Part shown: one piece after another, positions 26,366 to 36,388 of the stretch | How positions within the stretch are numbered: position 1 is the first letter of the stretch | How the letters are laid out: every line of letters starts with the position of its first letter | DNA from: Halopseudomonas laoshanensis | GTDB taxonomy: Bacteria > Pseudomonadota > Gammaproteobacteria > Pseudomonadales > Pseudomonadaceae | Direction: 5' to 3' | Assembly: GCF_008365385.1 (NCBI RefSeq) | Contig: NZ_QOVF01000002.1 | Location: forward strand, 682,001-746,000 | DNA: 64,000 nt | Notes under the pieces: model-generated | Seen by the model: the letters and a program-made list of their open reading frames with translations, nothing else | Database searches by the model: none | Told to the model about the DNA's origin: nothing | Position numbers and translations under genes: made by a program

Positions 26366-27769
26366 TCAGCCGTTCAATTCACGCCAGGCATTGAGTTTAC
26401 GCAGCCGCTGCCCCTGCTTGCGCAGGGCATCCATCAGCAAGGGGCGTTGTTCCTCTTCCACCATTGGGTATTGTTCGAGCAGTGCCTGCAGCTTGTTCAA
26501 CTCGCCAAACAGACGATCCGGCTCGGGCACCTGCAGAAAGCCGCGAAAGCCCGAGAGCAGATAGTACAAACGTGCCAGCCGCGGCTGTTGATCCATCCAG
26601 ATACTGACCGCCGAATCCGGGTCATTGGTGTGCGGCACCTTGAGCTCCTGGATTTCCTTCGCCACTGCAGCCAGCAACCAGCGCGGCAGAGTCAGGTCGC
26701 CGATGCGCTGGCCCTTGGGTGGACGATTCAGTGTCCAGCCCCGACGCTGCAGCCATAGGGCTAGGCCAATAAACAGCATCCCCCATGCAGGATCGTTAAC
26801 GGCGTCGGCAAAGACCTCGGCGGCATGCGCTCTCGCCTTCTGACCCGTTTCATCATCTGCCCAACCAGCCAGTACCAGCGGTTTGAACTGAGCCAGCAAC
26901 TGGTCCAATGGCTGGACAAAATCCTGCACCGAGGAGCGCGGCAATGCCAGGTCGAACACCCCGAAAGAGGCGCGAAGCGCGGTCAGGGTTAGCGTCATCT
27001 CGCGGAACAGCCGCCATTGCCCGGCATGCCGATACTGTTCCGCCAGCCGCTGACTATGCCCCAGCAGTTGGGTACCGGCACCGGCTATCACTTCATCGAC
27101 TTTCGTTTCCGCGTGCCACTCCACGGCGTTGAGCCGCAGGTCGTAACTGCGTGCCTCGAACAGCCGGTAACCGCGCTCGGCCTTGCTGATGTCGCAGGGC
27201 ATCAACGGCAGCTCGGCGCTCAATTCCAGCGCCAATTCCAGCAGCGCCGCCGCAGGACCTTGGCGAATTTCCAGTTCCAGCTCACAAATGTCTTCTTCGT
27301 TCGCGCCAGCAACGACTCGCCCTTGGTCCAGCGCCGCTTCCACTTCGACCGCTTCGCCCTCTCGCTCCCACTGCAGCAGCACCTTGGTGCGCTGGAAATC
27401 GGTGGTGAACACCGGCTGCAGCTGGCTCTTGTCCAGGCTGGCCAGGGCCTCAGGCCAGCACGTGTCGTCCAGCAGCGCCATGTCCAGCTCATCCTGCTGC
27501 AAGTGCCAGTCCCATTCGTTGCGCTCGGAAAGCCCGGCTACACTTTGGCCACGGCTTTTCAATGTCTGGATAAATTGCTCGCCGTCGCGCCGCAAGCGCA
27601 ATGCCACCTTGGCCGCAGCGAGATCGCGGGCGGGCGTATCGTAATATTGGTTGTACAGAGTGCCCTGGGTCCACTCGCCCTGCTGGCGTGCCTTGATCAA
27701 GGGATGCTGCTGCACAGCCGCCAATGTCTCGGGTGTGGCGCGCAACTTGATTTCGGTTTCTTTGACCAT
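26366..27769 (-). CDS. CYTH-CHAD inorganic triphosphatase (YgiF-like)
   Basis: The ATG at 27769 begins MVKETEIKLRAT and provides the ExExK signature of the CYTH domain at once. The 467-residue protein has an N-terminal CYTH domain (about 1-200), where repeated Arg, Lys and Glu residues (ALRLRRDGEQFIQTLKSRG, ELELEIRQG) bind triphosphate and Mg2+, and a C-terminal CHAD domain (about 215-460), an alpha-helical, His/Arg-rich polyphosphate-binding domain. YgiF-type proteins hydrolyse inorganic triphosphate. The gene is divergent from the DUF47-pit operon, which fits a link to phosphate handling. Confidence 0.9.
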   Translation of the reverse strand: MVKETEIKLRATPETLAAVQQHPLIKARQQGEWTQGTLYNQYYDTPARDLAAAKVALRLRRDGEQFIQTLKSRGQSVAGLSERNEWDWHLQQDELDMALLDDTCWPEALASLDKSQLQPVFTTDFQRTKVLLQWEREGEAVEVEAALDQGRVVAGANEEDICELELEIRQGPAAALLELALELSAELPLMPCDISKAERGYRLFEARSYDLRLNAVEWHAETKVDEVIAGAGTQLLGHSQRLAEQYRHAGQWRLFREMTLTLTALRASFGVFDLALPRSSVQDFVQPLDQLLAQFKPLVLAGWADDETGQKARAHAAEVFADAVNDPAWGMLFIGLALWLQRRGWTLNRPPKGQRIGDLTLPRWLLAAVAKEIQELKVPHTNDPDSAVSIWMDQQPRLARLYYLLSGFRGFLQVPEPDRLFGELNKLQALLEQYPMVEEEQRPLLMDALRKQGQRLRKLNAWRELNG

Positions 27770-27853
27770 GACTGACTCTCGCAATAAACAGGTCGGCTCG
27801 CTGGCCGCCCCTGAGGAAAAATGACTAATTTGTGACCGTCTTATGTCGTTTTA

Positions 27854-27882
27854 ATGACGACCGGGACTTCAGCACCTATAAT
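27854..27882 (+). promoter_or_regulatory. Sigma-70 promoter of the DUF47-pit operon
   Basis: A perfect TATAAT (27877-27882) has ATGACG (4 of 6 to TTGACA) 17 bp upstream. The start codon of the DUF47 gene lies 30 bp downstream. No Pho box was recognised. Confidence 0.65.
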
Positions 27883-27911
27883 TCGCGGCTCGAACCCGCA
27901 TCGGAGGCCCC

Positions 27912-28589
27912 ATGCCCAGTAATCCGTTTCTCAATCTGTTTGGTCGCTCGCCCATAGGGCCCATGCAGCAGCATATTGGCAAGGCCCACGAATGTGCGGC
28001 GCAACTGGTGCCCTTTATTGACGCCGTGATCGCCAACGACTGGGTTGAGGCGGAACGCCTGCAGTTGCATATATCGCAGCTGGAACGTGATGCCGACAAA
28101 CTGAAAAAGGATGTGCGCATTCACTTGCCCAAGAGCCTGTTCCTGCCGGTTCCGCGCTCGGACCTGCTGGAGCTGCTGAGTGTACAGGACAAAGTAGCCA
28201 ACCGCGCCAAGGATATAGCCGGGCTGATGCTTGGCCGTCAGATGGCCATTCCCGAGCAGATCCAGGACTCTTTCAAGTTCTTCGTACAGCGCTCTGTGGA
28301 TGCTGCGGCCCAGGCCCTGAAGGCCATGAACGAGCTGGATGAACTGCTGGAAACCGGCTTTTCCGGCCGCGAAGTCACCCTGGTGGAAACGCTGATCGAG
28401 GAGCTGGACCGGATCGAGCATGACACCGATACCCTGCAGATCAAACTGCGCGCGGACCTGTTCAAACTGGAAAAAGATCTACCCCCGGTTAACGTCATGT
28501 TCCTTTATCAGATCATCGAATGGATCGGCGATGTAGCGGACCGTGCCCAACGTGTAGGCAATCGCCTGGAACAACTTATGGCCCGCTAG
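27912..28589 (+). CDS. DUF47 family protein, PhoU-like Pit accessory protein
   Basis: A 225-residue all-helical cytosolic protein of the TIGR00153/DUF47 family. It carries FGRSPIGPMQQHIGKAHECA at its start and two acidic D/E-x-D repeats (ISQLERDADKLKKDV, and EELDRIEHDTDTLQIKL), which are the metal-binding arrangement of PhoU-type proteins. GGAGG precedes the ATG. It lies 49 bp upstream of pit on the same strand, and DUF47 proteins help or regulate Pit phosphate uptake. Confidence 0.9.
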   Translation: MPSNPFLNLFGRSPIGPMQQHIGKAHECAAQLVPFIDAVIANDWVEAERLQLHISQLERDADKLKKDVRIHLPKSLFLPVPRSDLLELLSVQDKVANRAKDIAGLMLGRQMAIPEQIQDSFKFFVQRSVDAAAQALKAMNELDELLETGFSGREVTLVETLIEELDRIEHDTDTLQIKLRADLFKLEKDLPPVNVMFLYQIIEWIGDVADRAQRVGNRLEQLMAR

Positions 28590-28638
28590 TGGTCAGCTCT
28601 AACCGCTTTAACATGCACCCAAACAGAGTATTGTCACC

Positions 28639-29895
28639 ATGACCCTGATTGCAGAATATGGCACGATCCTGCTGGTACTAGCTTGCGCTTTCGGTTTCTT
28701 CATGGCCTGGGGCGTCGGTGCCAACGACGTCGCCAACGCCATGGGCACGTCGGTCGGCTCCAAAGCACTGACGATCAAACAGGCGATCCTGATCGCCATG
28801 GTTTTCGAATTTCTCGGCGCCTACCTGGCCGGGGGTTCGGTCACCCAGACCATCCGCAGCGGCATCCTTGAATCGGAGATGATCAGTCCCGAGCAAATGA
28901 TCTTCGGCATGCTCGCTTCCCTTCTGGCTGCCGGCACCTGGCTGTTTATTGCATCCATGAAGGGCTGGCCCGTTTCTACAACCCATTCCATCATTGGTGC
29001 GGTGATCGGCTTTGGTGCGGTTGGCGTGTCGATGGATGCGGTGAACTGGGGCGGGGTTGCACCCATTGTTGCCAGTTGGGTGATATCACCGACGCTCTCG
29101 GGCTTCGTTGCCTTCCTGGTATTCATGAGCGTGCATAAGCTGATTCTGGATACCGAAAAGCCTTTCGAAAACGCGAAAAAGTACGTCCCCTTCTATATGT
29201 TCGCCGTGGGCTTTTTCGTCGCCCTGATGACCGTGACCAAGGGCCTGAAGCACGTGGGCCTGGACCTGAGCCCGTTGCAGAGCTTTGGCCTGGCGGTGGG
29301 CACGGGCTTGGCGGTTACCGCGCTGGGCGTGGTGTTGCTGACCCGGGTCAAAGCCGATCCCGAGGCCGACAAGGACTTCCATTTCGCCAGCGTGGAGAAA
29401 GTCTTTGCGATATTGATGATCTTTACCGCCTGCGCCATGGCCTTTGCCCACGGCTCCAACGACGTTGCCAACGCTGTGGGCCCGCTTGCAGCAATTGTCG
29501 GCGTATTGCAGACCGGGACTATTTCCGACCAGTCTCTGGTGCCTGGCTGGGTGCTGTTGCTCGGTGGTATCGGTATCGTGATTGGTCTGGCCACTTACGG
29601 CTACCGGGTGATTGCCACCATAGGCAAGCATATTACCGAGCTGACACCGAGCCGCGGCTTTGCCGCTGAGCTAGCGACCGCTATCACCGTGGTCGGCGCT
29701 TCGGGCGCAGGCCTGCCGGTATCAACCACCCATACGCTGGTGGGTGCGGTACTTGGGGTGGGCATCGCCCGCGGCATTGGCGCCCTGAACCTGCGGGTGA
29801 TCGGCACCATCTTCAGCTCCTGGCTGATTACCCTGCCGGCCGGCGCCGGTCTTTCAATTGTATTTTTCTTTATCCTCAGCGGGATTTTCGGCTGA
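28639..29895 (+). CDS. pit: Inorganic phosphate transporter PitA-type
   Basis: Low-affinity metal-phosphate:H+ symporter in the inner membrane. The 418 residues have about eleven helices in two inverted repeats, each with the Pit signature: GANDVANAMGTSVGS (about 30-44) and HGSNDVANAVGPLAA (about 272-286), and TTHSIIGAVIGF with a matched TTHTLVGAVLGV. The gene pairs with DUF47 in one operon. A long hairpin follows before argE. Confidence 0.94.
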   Translation: MTLIAEYGTILLVLACAFGFFMAWGVGANDVANAMGTSVGSKALTIKQAILIAMVFEFLGAYLAGGSVTQTIRSGILESEMISPEQMIFGMLASLLAAGTWLFIASMKGWPVSTTHSIIGAVIGFGAVGVSMDAVNWGGVAPIVASWVISPTLSGFVAFLVFMSVHKLILDTEKPFENAKKYVPFYMFAVGFFVALMTVTKGLKHVGLDLSPLQSFGLAVGTGLAVTALGVVLLTRVKADPEADKDFHFASVEKVFAILMIFTACAMAFAHGSNDVANAVGPLAAIVGVLQTGTISDQSLVPGWVLLLGGIGIVIGLATYGYRVIATIGKHITELTPSRGFAAELATAITVVGASGAGLPVSTTHTLVGAVLGVGIARGIGALNLRVIGTIFSSWLITLPAGAGLSIVFFFILSGIFG

Positions 29896-29905
29896 CGCTC
29901 ACTAC

Positions 29906-29953
29906 CTGGCAGCGTAAGCTGGTCCGACACTGATCGACCGCTTACGCCGCCAG
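29906..29953 (+). terminator. Long hairpin between pit and argE, reaching the argE ribosome site
   Basis: CTGGCAGCGTAAGC (29906-29919) pairs with GCTTACGCCGCCAG (29940-29953), 13 of 14 positions, with an inner 4-bp GGTC/GACC helix in the loop. The right arm includes the first two bases of the AGGAG ribosome site of argE. It may end the pit transcript or limit argE translation. Confidence 0.5.
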
Positions 29954-29962
29954 GAGTTTTCA

Positions 29963-31108
29963 ATGGCCATCCCCTCCCTCAGGGCCCAGTTCGACGCCCT
30001 GCTCAACGTCCCCTCCATCAGCTGTACTCAGGCCGATATGGATCAGTCCAATCTGGGCGTGGTCAATCTGTTGGCCGAATGGCTGAACGCGCTCGGTTTC
30101 AGCTGCACCATCCAGGACATTCCGAATGAGCCGGGCAAGGCCAATCTGATTGCGATTCTCGGTTCTGGCCCGGGCGGCCTGGTGCTGGCTGGGCACACCG
30201 ATACCGTGCCATGCAATCCAGAGCGCTGGCAGCACGATCCGTTCAAACTGACCGAAGCCGACGGCCGCTGGTACGGGCTGGGTAGTTGCGACATGAAAGG
30301 CTTCTTTCCGCTGATTATCGAAGCTCTGAAGGACTACGCAGACAAACCGTTTAAACAACCGCTGATCATCCTCGCCACCGCCGACGAGGAAAGCTCGATG
30401 AGCGGTGCCCAGGCATTGGTGGCCAGCGACCTGTTCCACGCTCGGCACGCCGTCATCGGCGAGCCGACCGGCCTCAAGCCGATCCGCGTGCACAAAGGCA
30501 TCATGATGGAGCGGGTCGATATCACCGGCCAGGCCGGGCATTCCTCGGACCCGTCGCTGGGTCGCAACGCCATGGAAGCCATGCATCTGGTCATCAGTGA
30601 CCTGCTGGAGCTGCGTGCTGGCTGGCAGAAGCGCTGGAACAATCCGCTGTTTGGCGTACCGACCCCAACCCTGAACCTGGGCTGTATTCATGGCGGCGAC
30701 AACCCGAATCGCATCTGCGCCAAATGCGCACTGGAGTTCGACATTCGCCCGTTACCCGGCATGGATCCCGACGCGCTGCGCGCCGATATCAATGAACGCC
30801 TGCAGCTTATCGCCGCCGAGCATCAGGTCGATATCAGCTTCAAACCGCTGTTCCCTGGCGTACCGCCGCTGGACACACCAGCCGACGCAGCGATCGTCGC
30901 CGCCTGTGAGCAACTGACCGGCTACAGCGCCGGCAGCGTGGCTTTTGCCACCGAAGGTCCGTACCTGAACCAGATCGGCATGCAGACATTGATTCTCGGC
31001 CCCGGCGATATCGACCAGGCCCATCAGCCCGATGAATTTCTGGCGATGGACCGTATAGACCCGACGGTGAAGATACTTCGCGGGCTGATCGAAAAGTTCT
31101 GCCTATAG
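29963..31108 (+). CDS. argE: Acetylornithine deacetylase
   Basis: Zinc hydrolase that frees ornithine from N-acetylornithine. The 381 residues show the M20 peptidase pattern: LAGHTDTVP (about 75-83), SCDMKGF (about 109-115), TADEESSMSG (about 138-147) with the catalytic Glu pair, GEPT (about 170) and FATEGPYLN near the C-terminus. AGGAG is six bases before the ATG. It lies in a cluster with argA. Confidence 0.93.
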   Translation: MAIPSLRAQFDALLNVPSISCTQADMDQSNLGVVNLLAEWLNALGFSCTIQDIPNEPGKANLIAILGSGPGGLVLAGHTDTVPCNPERWQHDPFKLTEADGRWYGLGSCDMKGFFPLIIEALKDYADKPFKQPLIILATADEESSMSGAQALVASDLFHARHAVIGEPTGLKPIRVHKGIMMERVDITGQAGHSSDPSLGRNAMEAMHLVISDLLELRAGWQKRWNNPLFGVPTPTLNLGCIHGGDNPNRICAKCALEFDIRPLPGMDPDALRADINERLQLIAAEHQVDISFKPLFPGVPPLDTPADAAIVAACEQLTGYSAGSVAFATEGPYLNQIGMQTLILGPGDIDQAHQPDEFLAMDRIDPTVKILRGLIEKFCL

Positions 31109-31120
31109 GCTACCGCTTGC

Positions 31121-32605
31121 TCAGCGAAACGGCGGCTCGTCAAAACTGCGCAGTTTGCGCGAATGCAGCGAATTAAGCTGGCTGCGCAACAGATCCAACG
31201 CGGCGATGCCGATATGCAGGTGCTGAGTCACAGCGCGCTCATAGAAGGCGCCCGCGGCGCCCGGCAGCTTGATCTCACTGTGCAATGGTTTATCCGACAC
31301 GCATAACAAGGTGCCATAGGGCACGCGCAGGCGATAACCCTGGGCGGCGACGGTACCGCTTTCCATATCCACCGCAATCGCCCTGGCCTGGTTGATCAGC
31401 GGCCGCTCCTGCGCCCAGCGCAATTCCCAGTTGCGATCATCATAGGTCAGTACAGTGCCGGTGCGCAGACGTCGTTTCAGATCGTCGCCGCGCTCGCCAG
31501 TGACCGTCGCTGCGGCCTCCTGCAGGGCCATCTGCACTTCAGCCAGCGCGGGTAGCGGAATATTCGGTGGCAGTACGCGATCGAGAATCCCGTCGCGGCG
31601 CATATAGGCGTGGGCCAGCACATAGTCGCCAATGCTCTGCGACTGCCGCAGCCCGCCACAGTGGCCAATCATCAACCAGCAATGCGGGCGCAGTACGGCC
31701 AGGTGATCGGTAATGTTCTTGGCATTGGACGGGCCGACGCCGATATTGACCAGGGTGACGCCGTCACGGTCATTGGCTTGCAGGTGATAGGCCGGCATCT
31801 GGTAACGATGCCAGACCACCGTATCGACCAGCGCCTGCATTTGCTCGGCGCTCATGCTCCGCTCGATAATGATGTTGCCGGGCATGATCATGCGCTGAAA
31901 ACGCGATTCGCCCTGCAGCATATCCAGACCGTGGCGGACAAACTGATCCACGTAGCGATGGTAATTGGTCAACAGGATCCACGGCTGCACATGCCGCCAA
32001 TCGCTGCCGGTGTAATGCACCAGACGGCGCAACGAGAAGTCCGTACGCGCCGCATCAAACAGGGCCAGCGGCATGGGGTCCAGCTGCTCCCAATCGAGCA
32101 AGCCGTCGACGGTGCCATCGGTGACCGCTGACAGATCGGTGCTCGGAAACACCCGCGCCAGCTCACCGGCGGTCACCCCGGAGCCCGCCAGCTCATCGCC
32201 CTGCTCCACTACATACGGATAGGGGATCGCCTGCTCGCTCAAACCCACTTCAATATGCAGGGTGAAATCGTTCATCAGTGGGCGCAGTTGTTCAAGCAAG
32301 TAGCTGCGGAACGCTTCCGGATGGGTCACGGTGACACTATAAGTGCCCGGCACCTGCACCTTGGCATAGGCGCGCACGGTGCGCGGCACATCTTCCTTGC
32401 AGCGGTAGGTTAGGCGCAGCTCCGGGTAACGGAACATGGCCAATTGATCGGCATCCGGCCGGGTACGGTCCTTCAGGTATGCCTGTAACGACAGACCCAG
32501 CGCTCCGGTCGCCTGCCGGTATAAAGCGTCCAGTCTTTCGACCGCCTCTTCCGGGCTGCTGACGGTGACAAAGGGAACGGGGCACGCGATTGAATCAAGG
32601 CTCAC
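31121..32605 (-). CDS. amn: AMP nucleosidase
   Basis: Splits AMP into adenine and ribose 5-phosphate. A GTG at 32605, preceded by AGGAG eight bases away, gives 494 residues, close to E. coli Amn; the long open frame upstream is not Amn-like. It has an N-terminal regulatory domain and a nucleoside-phosphorylase-like catalytic domain with LVNIGVGPSNAKNITDHLA, LMIGHCGGLR (about 330), AVDMES (near 415) and LCVSDKPLH. The ending HSRKLRSFDEPPFR is diagnostic. Confidence 0.95.
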   Translation of the reverse strand: MSLDSIACPVPFVTVSSPEEAVERLDALYRQATGALGLSLQAYLKDRTRPDADQLAMFRYPELRLTYRCKEDVPRTVRAYAKVQVPGTYSVTVTHPEAFRSYLLEQLRPLMNDFTLHIEVGLSEQAIPYPYVVEQGDELAGSGVTAGELARVFPSTDLSAVTDGTVDGLLDWEQLDPMPLALFDAARTDFSLRRLVHYTGSDWRHVQPWILLTNYHRYVDQFVRHGLDMLQGESRFQRMIMPGNIIIERSMSAEQMQALVDTVVWHRYQMPAYHLQANDRDGVTLVNIGVGPSNAKNITDHLAVLRPHCWLMIGHCGGLRQSQSIGDYVLAHAYMRRDGILDRVLPPNIPLPALAEVQMALQEAAATVTGERGDDLKRRLRTGTVLTYDDRNWELRWAQERPLINQARAIAVDMESGTVAAQGYRLRVPYGTLLCVSDKPLHSEIKLPGAAGAFYERAVTQHLHIGIAALDLLRSQLNSLHSRKLRSFDEPPFR

Positions 32606-32749
32606 AGGATGCTCTCCTATCGATAAAACATGCCTTATCTTGCCTGCAATCGCCGCTAAGGGCATAGCCCCACGAGCAGCGAGTGCAATCAGCGCTTGAA
32701 GCGTATCCAGCAAAGTCCCTAAACTGCTGTTTTGCCCGGACTGCCACCC

Positions 32750-34045
32750 ATGACCGACTACGTCAACTGGTTCCGCCACTCGACGCCTTACATCAATACC
32801 CACCGAGATTGCACCTTTGTTGTGCTGCTGCCCGGCGAGGCACTAGCGCACCCGAATTTCAGCAATATCGTCCACGACATCATGCTGCTCAACAGCCTGG
32901 GGGTGAGACTGGTGCTGGTGCATGGCTCGCGTCCGCAGATTGAGGAGCGCCAGAGCGCCCGTGGGATCAGCTCGCACTACCATAACGATCTGCGCATCAC
33001 CGACAGCGACACCCTGGCGTGCGTGATGGATGCGGTGGGCAGCCTGCGCATCGCCATTGAGGCTCAGCTGTGTACGGCACCTACCGCATCAGGCCAAGGC
33101 TCGCGGCTGCGCGTGGTCAGTGGCAACTTCGTCACGGCCAAACCCATTGGCGTGGTCGATGGTGTGGACTTTCACCACACCGGGGAAGTACGGCGGATCG
33201 ATCGCAAGGCGATCAGCCAGCATCTGGATGAGCAGTCCATCGTATTGCTCTCTTCTATGGGTTACTCGCCGACCGGGGAAGTATTCAATCTGGCCTGTGA
33301 AGACGTTGCCACCAGCACCGCCGCCGCACTGGAAGCGGATAAGCTCATCCTGTTCGGTCCCGATGCCGGTATTTTCAATGCTGAAGGCCAGTTGCTGCGC
33401 GAACTCAAGCCGACCCGCGCGCAGCCGCTGCTCAACGCCCTGGGCAACAGTTTGCCCGGCTCGCTGCTCAGCGCCGCCTGCAAGGCCTGTGACAAGGGCG
33501 TGAGACGCAGTCATATCGTCAGCTTCTGCGACGATGGCGCGCTGCTGACCGAGCTCTTTACTCGCGACGGCGGCGGCACGCTGGTCACTCAGGAAGCCTT
33601 CGAGCAGATCCGTACCGCCACCATTGAGGATGTCGGCGGCCTGATCGAACTGCTACGTCCGCTGGAAGAAGCGGGCATATTGGTGCGCCGCTCGCGCGAA
33701 GTGCTGGAAACCGAAATCGGCCAGTTCACCCTGATCGAGCGCGACAATATGATCATCGGCTGCGCGGCCCTTTACCCGCTGGACGACTCCAGCTCGGCCG
33801 AACTGGCCTGCGTCGCGATCGACCCGAACTATCGGCACGGCGGCCGCGGTGACCAATTGCTTGCGCATATTGAATCCCAGGCCCGGGTGATGAAAATCGA
33901 TACCCTGTTCGTGCTGACCACGCGCACCGCGCACTGGTTTCGCGAGCGCGGCTTCGTACCCAGTTCGGTGGAGCGTCTACCCGCGAAACGCGCCTCGCTA
34001 TACAATTATCAGCGTAACTCCAAGGTCTTCGAAAAGACCTTGTAA
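32750..34045 (+). CDS. argA: N-acetylglutamate synthase (kinase-fold plus GNAT)
   Basis: First step of arginine biosynthesis. The 431-residue protein from the ATG at 32750 has an N-terminal amino-acid kinase-like domain (about 20-285: LNSLGVRLVLVHGSRPQIEER, SMGYSPTGEVFNLACEDVA), a regulatory domain, and a C-terminal GNAT acetyltransferase domain (about 290-431) with CVAIDPNYRHGGRGDQLL for acetyl-CoA. The length and domain order are those of feedback-inhibited ArgA. It is divergent from amn. Confidence 0.96.
   Translation: MTDYVNWFRHSTPYINTHRDCTFVVLLPGEALAHPNFSNIVHDIMLLNSLGVRLVLVHGSRPQIEERQSARGISSHYHNDLRITDSDTLACVMDAVGSLRIAIEAQLCTAPTASGQGSRLRVVSGNFVTAKPIGVVDGVDFHHTGEVRRIDRKAISQHLDEQSIVLLSSMGYSPTGEVFNLACEDVATSTAAALEADKLILFGPDAGIFNAEGQLLRELKPTRAQPLLNALGNSLPGSLLSAACKACDKGVRRSHIVSFCDDGALLTELFTRDGGGTLVTQEAFEQIRTATIEDVGGLIELLRPLEEAGILVRRSREVLETEIGQFTLIERDNMIIGCAALYPLDDSSSAELACVAIDPNYRHGGRGDQLLAHIESQARVMKIDTLFVLTTRTAHWFRERGFVPSSVERLPAKRASLYNYQRNSKVFEKTL
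34021..34042 (+). terminator. Hairpin inside the last codons of argA
   Basis: CAAGGTCTT and AAGACCTTG form a perfect 9-bp stem with a CGAA tetraloop, ending just before the TAA stop. No T-run follows. It is probably a 3'-end stabilising or terminating structure. Confidence 0.45.
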
Positions 34046-34151
34046 GCCCTCTATTCCGTCCGCGCCAGCCAACCATCTGGTGGCGCGGGCTGCATGCCTG
34101 TCGCCAACTTGATATGCTTGCTCGATTGCAACGCACAACGAGATCATCTCC

Positions 34152-35990
34152 ATGCCCGATTATCGCTCAAAAACATCCACCTTTGGCCGCAACATGGCTG
34201 GCGCCCGCGCCTTGTGGCGCGCCACCGGCATGAAGGACGAGGATTTCAAGAAGCCCATCATTGCGGTGGCCAACTCCTTCACGCAATTCGTCCCCGGCCA
34301 CGTGCACCTGAAAGACATGGGCCAACTGGTCGCGCGTGAAATTGAGCGCGCCGGTGGCGTAGCCAAGGAATTCAACACCATCGCCGTGGACGATGGCATT
34401 GCCATGGGCCACGACGGCATGCTCTATTCCCTGCCCTCGCGCGAGATCATCGCCGACTCGGTGGAATACATGGTCAATGCCCACTGCGCCGATGCCATCG
34501 TCTGCATCTCCAACTGCGACAAGATCACACCCGGCATGCTCATGGCGGCTCTGCGCCTGAACGTACCGGTGGTGTTTGTTTCCGGCGGGCCGATGGAAGC
34601 CGGCAAGACCAAGCTCGCCAGCCACGGTCTGGACCTGGTCGATGCCATGGTGGTAGCCGCAGATGAAAGCAACTCCGATGAAAAAGTCGCCGAATACGAG
34701 CGCTCCGCCTGTCCGACCTGCGGCTCCTGCTCGGGCATGTTCACCGCCAACTCGATGAACTGCCTGACTGAAGCCCTGGGCCTGGCGCTGCCGGGCAACG
34801 GCTCGTTGCTGGCCACCCACAGCGACCGTGAGCAGTTGTTCCTGCGCGCCGGACGCACCATCGTTGAGCTGTGCAAAAGCTATTACACCGACGGCGACGA
34901 AAGCGTGCTGCCGCGCAGTATCGCCAACTTCAAGGCGTTCGAGAATGCCATGACCCTGGACATCGCCATGGGCGGTTCGACCAATACCATCCTGCACCTG
35001 CTCGCTGCGGCTCAGGAAGGTGAAATCGAATTCGACCTGCGCGATATCGACCGGCTGTCACGCAAGGTGCCGCAACTGTGCAAAGTGGCACCGAATATTC
35101 AGAAGTACCATATGGAAGACGTACACCGTGCTGGCGGCATTTTCAGCATCCTCGGCTCGCTGGCCCGCGGCGGCCTGCTGCACACCGACCTGCCGACCGT
35201 TCATAGCGCAAGCATGGAGGAGGCGATTGCCGAGTGGGATATCACCCAGACCGACGATGAAGCCGTGCATACCTATTTCAAGGCAGGCCCCGCAGGCATA
35301 CCGACCCAGACCGCGTTCAGCCAGTCAACACGCTGGGACACGCTGGACCTGGACCGTGAACAGGGCTGCATCCGCAGCGTTGAGCACGCCTATTCCGCCG
35401 AGGGCGGTCTGGCCGTGCTGTATGGCAACATCGCCCAGGACGGCTGTGTGGTGAAAACGGCCGGCGTGGATGAGTCGATCCATGTATTCGAAGGCAATGC
35501 CAAGATTTACGAAAGTCAGGACACCGCAGTGAAAGGCATCCTTGCCGACGAAGTGAAGGCTGGCGATATCGTCATCATTCGCTACGAAGGACCGAAGGGT
35601 GGCCCTGGCATGCAGGAAATGCTCTACCCGACCAGCTACCTGAAGTCCAAGGGGCTGGGTAAGGACTGCGCGCTGCTGACCGACGGTCGCTTCTCCGGTG
35701 GCACCTCGGGACTATCCATCGGTCATGCTTCCCCGGAAGCTGCAGCGGGCGGTGCCATTGGCCTGGTACGCGATGGCGACAAGGTGCTGATCGATATCCC
35801 TAACCGCAGCATCAACTTGCTGGTCAGCGATGAAGAGCTGTCACACCGTCGCGCCGATCAGGACAAGAAGGGCTGGAAGCCGGTCGAGTACCGTCCACGC
35901 AAAGTAACCACCGCACTGAAGGCCTACGCACTACTGGCGACCAGCGCGGACAAAGGTGCGGTGCGCGACAAGGCCATGCTCGACGGCTGA
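34152..35990 (+). CDS. ilvD: Dihydroxy-acid dehydratase
   Basis: Fe-S dehydratase in isoleucine and valine biosynthesis, converting dihydroxy acids into 2-keto acids. The 612 residues match the family. The cluster-binding cysteines are in [10 protein letters not shown] (about 120) and [19 protein letters not shown] (about 193-211); other marks are [17 protein letters not shown] and [15 protein letters not shown] near the C-terminus. ATG at 34152 follows a weak site. Confidence 0.97.
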   Translation: MPDYRSKTSTFGRNMAGARALWRATGMKDEDFKKPIIAVANSFTQFVPGHVHLKDMGQLVAREIERAGGVAKEFNTIAVDDGIAMGHDGMLYSLPSREIIADSVEYMVNAHCADAIVCISNCDKITPGMLMAALRLNVPVVFVSGGPMEAGKTKLASHGLDLVDAMVVAADESNSDEKVAEYERSACPTCGSCSGMFTANSMNCLTEALGLALPGNGSLLATHSDREQLFLRAGRTIVELCKSYYTDGDESVLPRSIANFKAFENAMTLDIAMGGSTNTILHLLAAAQEGEIEFDLRDIDRLSRKVPQLCKVAPNIQKYHMEDVHRAGGIFSILGSLARGGLLHTDLPTVHSASMEEAIAEWDITQTDDEAVHTYFKAGPAGIPTQTAFSQSTRWDTLDLDREQGCIRSVEHAYSAEGGLAVLYGNIAQDGCVVKTAGVDESIHVFEGNAKIYESQDTAVKGILADEVKAGDIVIIRYEGPKGGPGMQEMLYPTSYLKSKGLGKDCALLTDGRFSGGTSGLSIGHASPEAAAGGAIGLVRDGDKVLIDIPNRSINLLVSDEELSHRRADQDKKGWKPVEYRPRKVTTALKAYALLATSADKGAVRDKAMLDG

Positions 35991-36388
35991 GCCGCTGCTG
36001 CCCTGGCTGAACCTAGCCCGAAAAAGTGACAACTGCCATCATGTCTGTACCCAACATGAGAGTCACCCGCGCAAGCGGGGTGGCTCTTATGTACCCTTTC
36101 AGTCGCCTCCCTAACCCTGATTGACCCAGTACGCCGCCCCTGAAGATGGCTATTCGCCTGCGCCTAATGCCGGTTCGCGATCAAATATCGCGCCGTAATA
36201 ATGGCACGTTATCCGGACAGCAAAAAAAGAGTCAATTGAACGTCTGATTGGTAAAACAGTCATACCATTGGTCGGACAAACTGGCCGTTCGCCACTCCAT
36301 AATGCTGTGCATAAACTGTGATGGCGTTAACATAATCGCAACATGGAGCGTAATACACGGCGTTCCTCTCTGCCGGGCATGGATTCCG
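35991..36388. other. Intergenic region with one strong hairpin, no gene seen
   Basis: Apart from the hairpin at 36054-36092 this 398-bp stretch is unremarkable. An open frame in phase with the GGDEF gene runs through its last 140 bases but its composition is not protein-like. No repeat or RNA gene is evident. Confidence 0.4.
36054..36092 (+). terminator. Long imperfect hairpin after ilvD
   Basis: Bases 36054-36070 pair with 36075-36092 in a 17-bp stem, with one bulged G and two G-U pairs, around a GCAA loop. It lies about 65 bp after the ilvD stop. The T-rich tail is weak (ACCCTTTC), so termination is probable but not proven. Confidence 0.55.

Noticed and set aside
36202-36216. TGGCAC...CCGG resembling a sigma-54 promoter
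   Set aside because: TGGCAC is present, but the -12 part lacks TTGC and the spacing does not fit.
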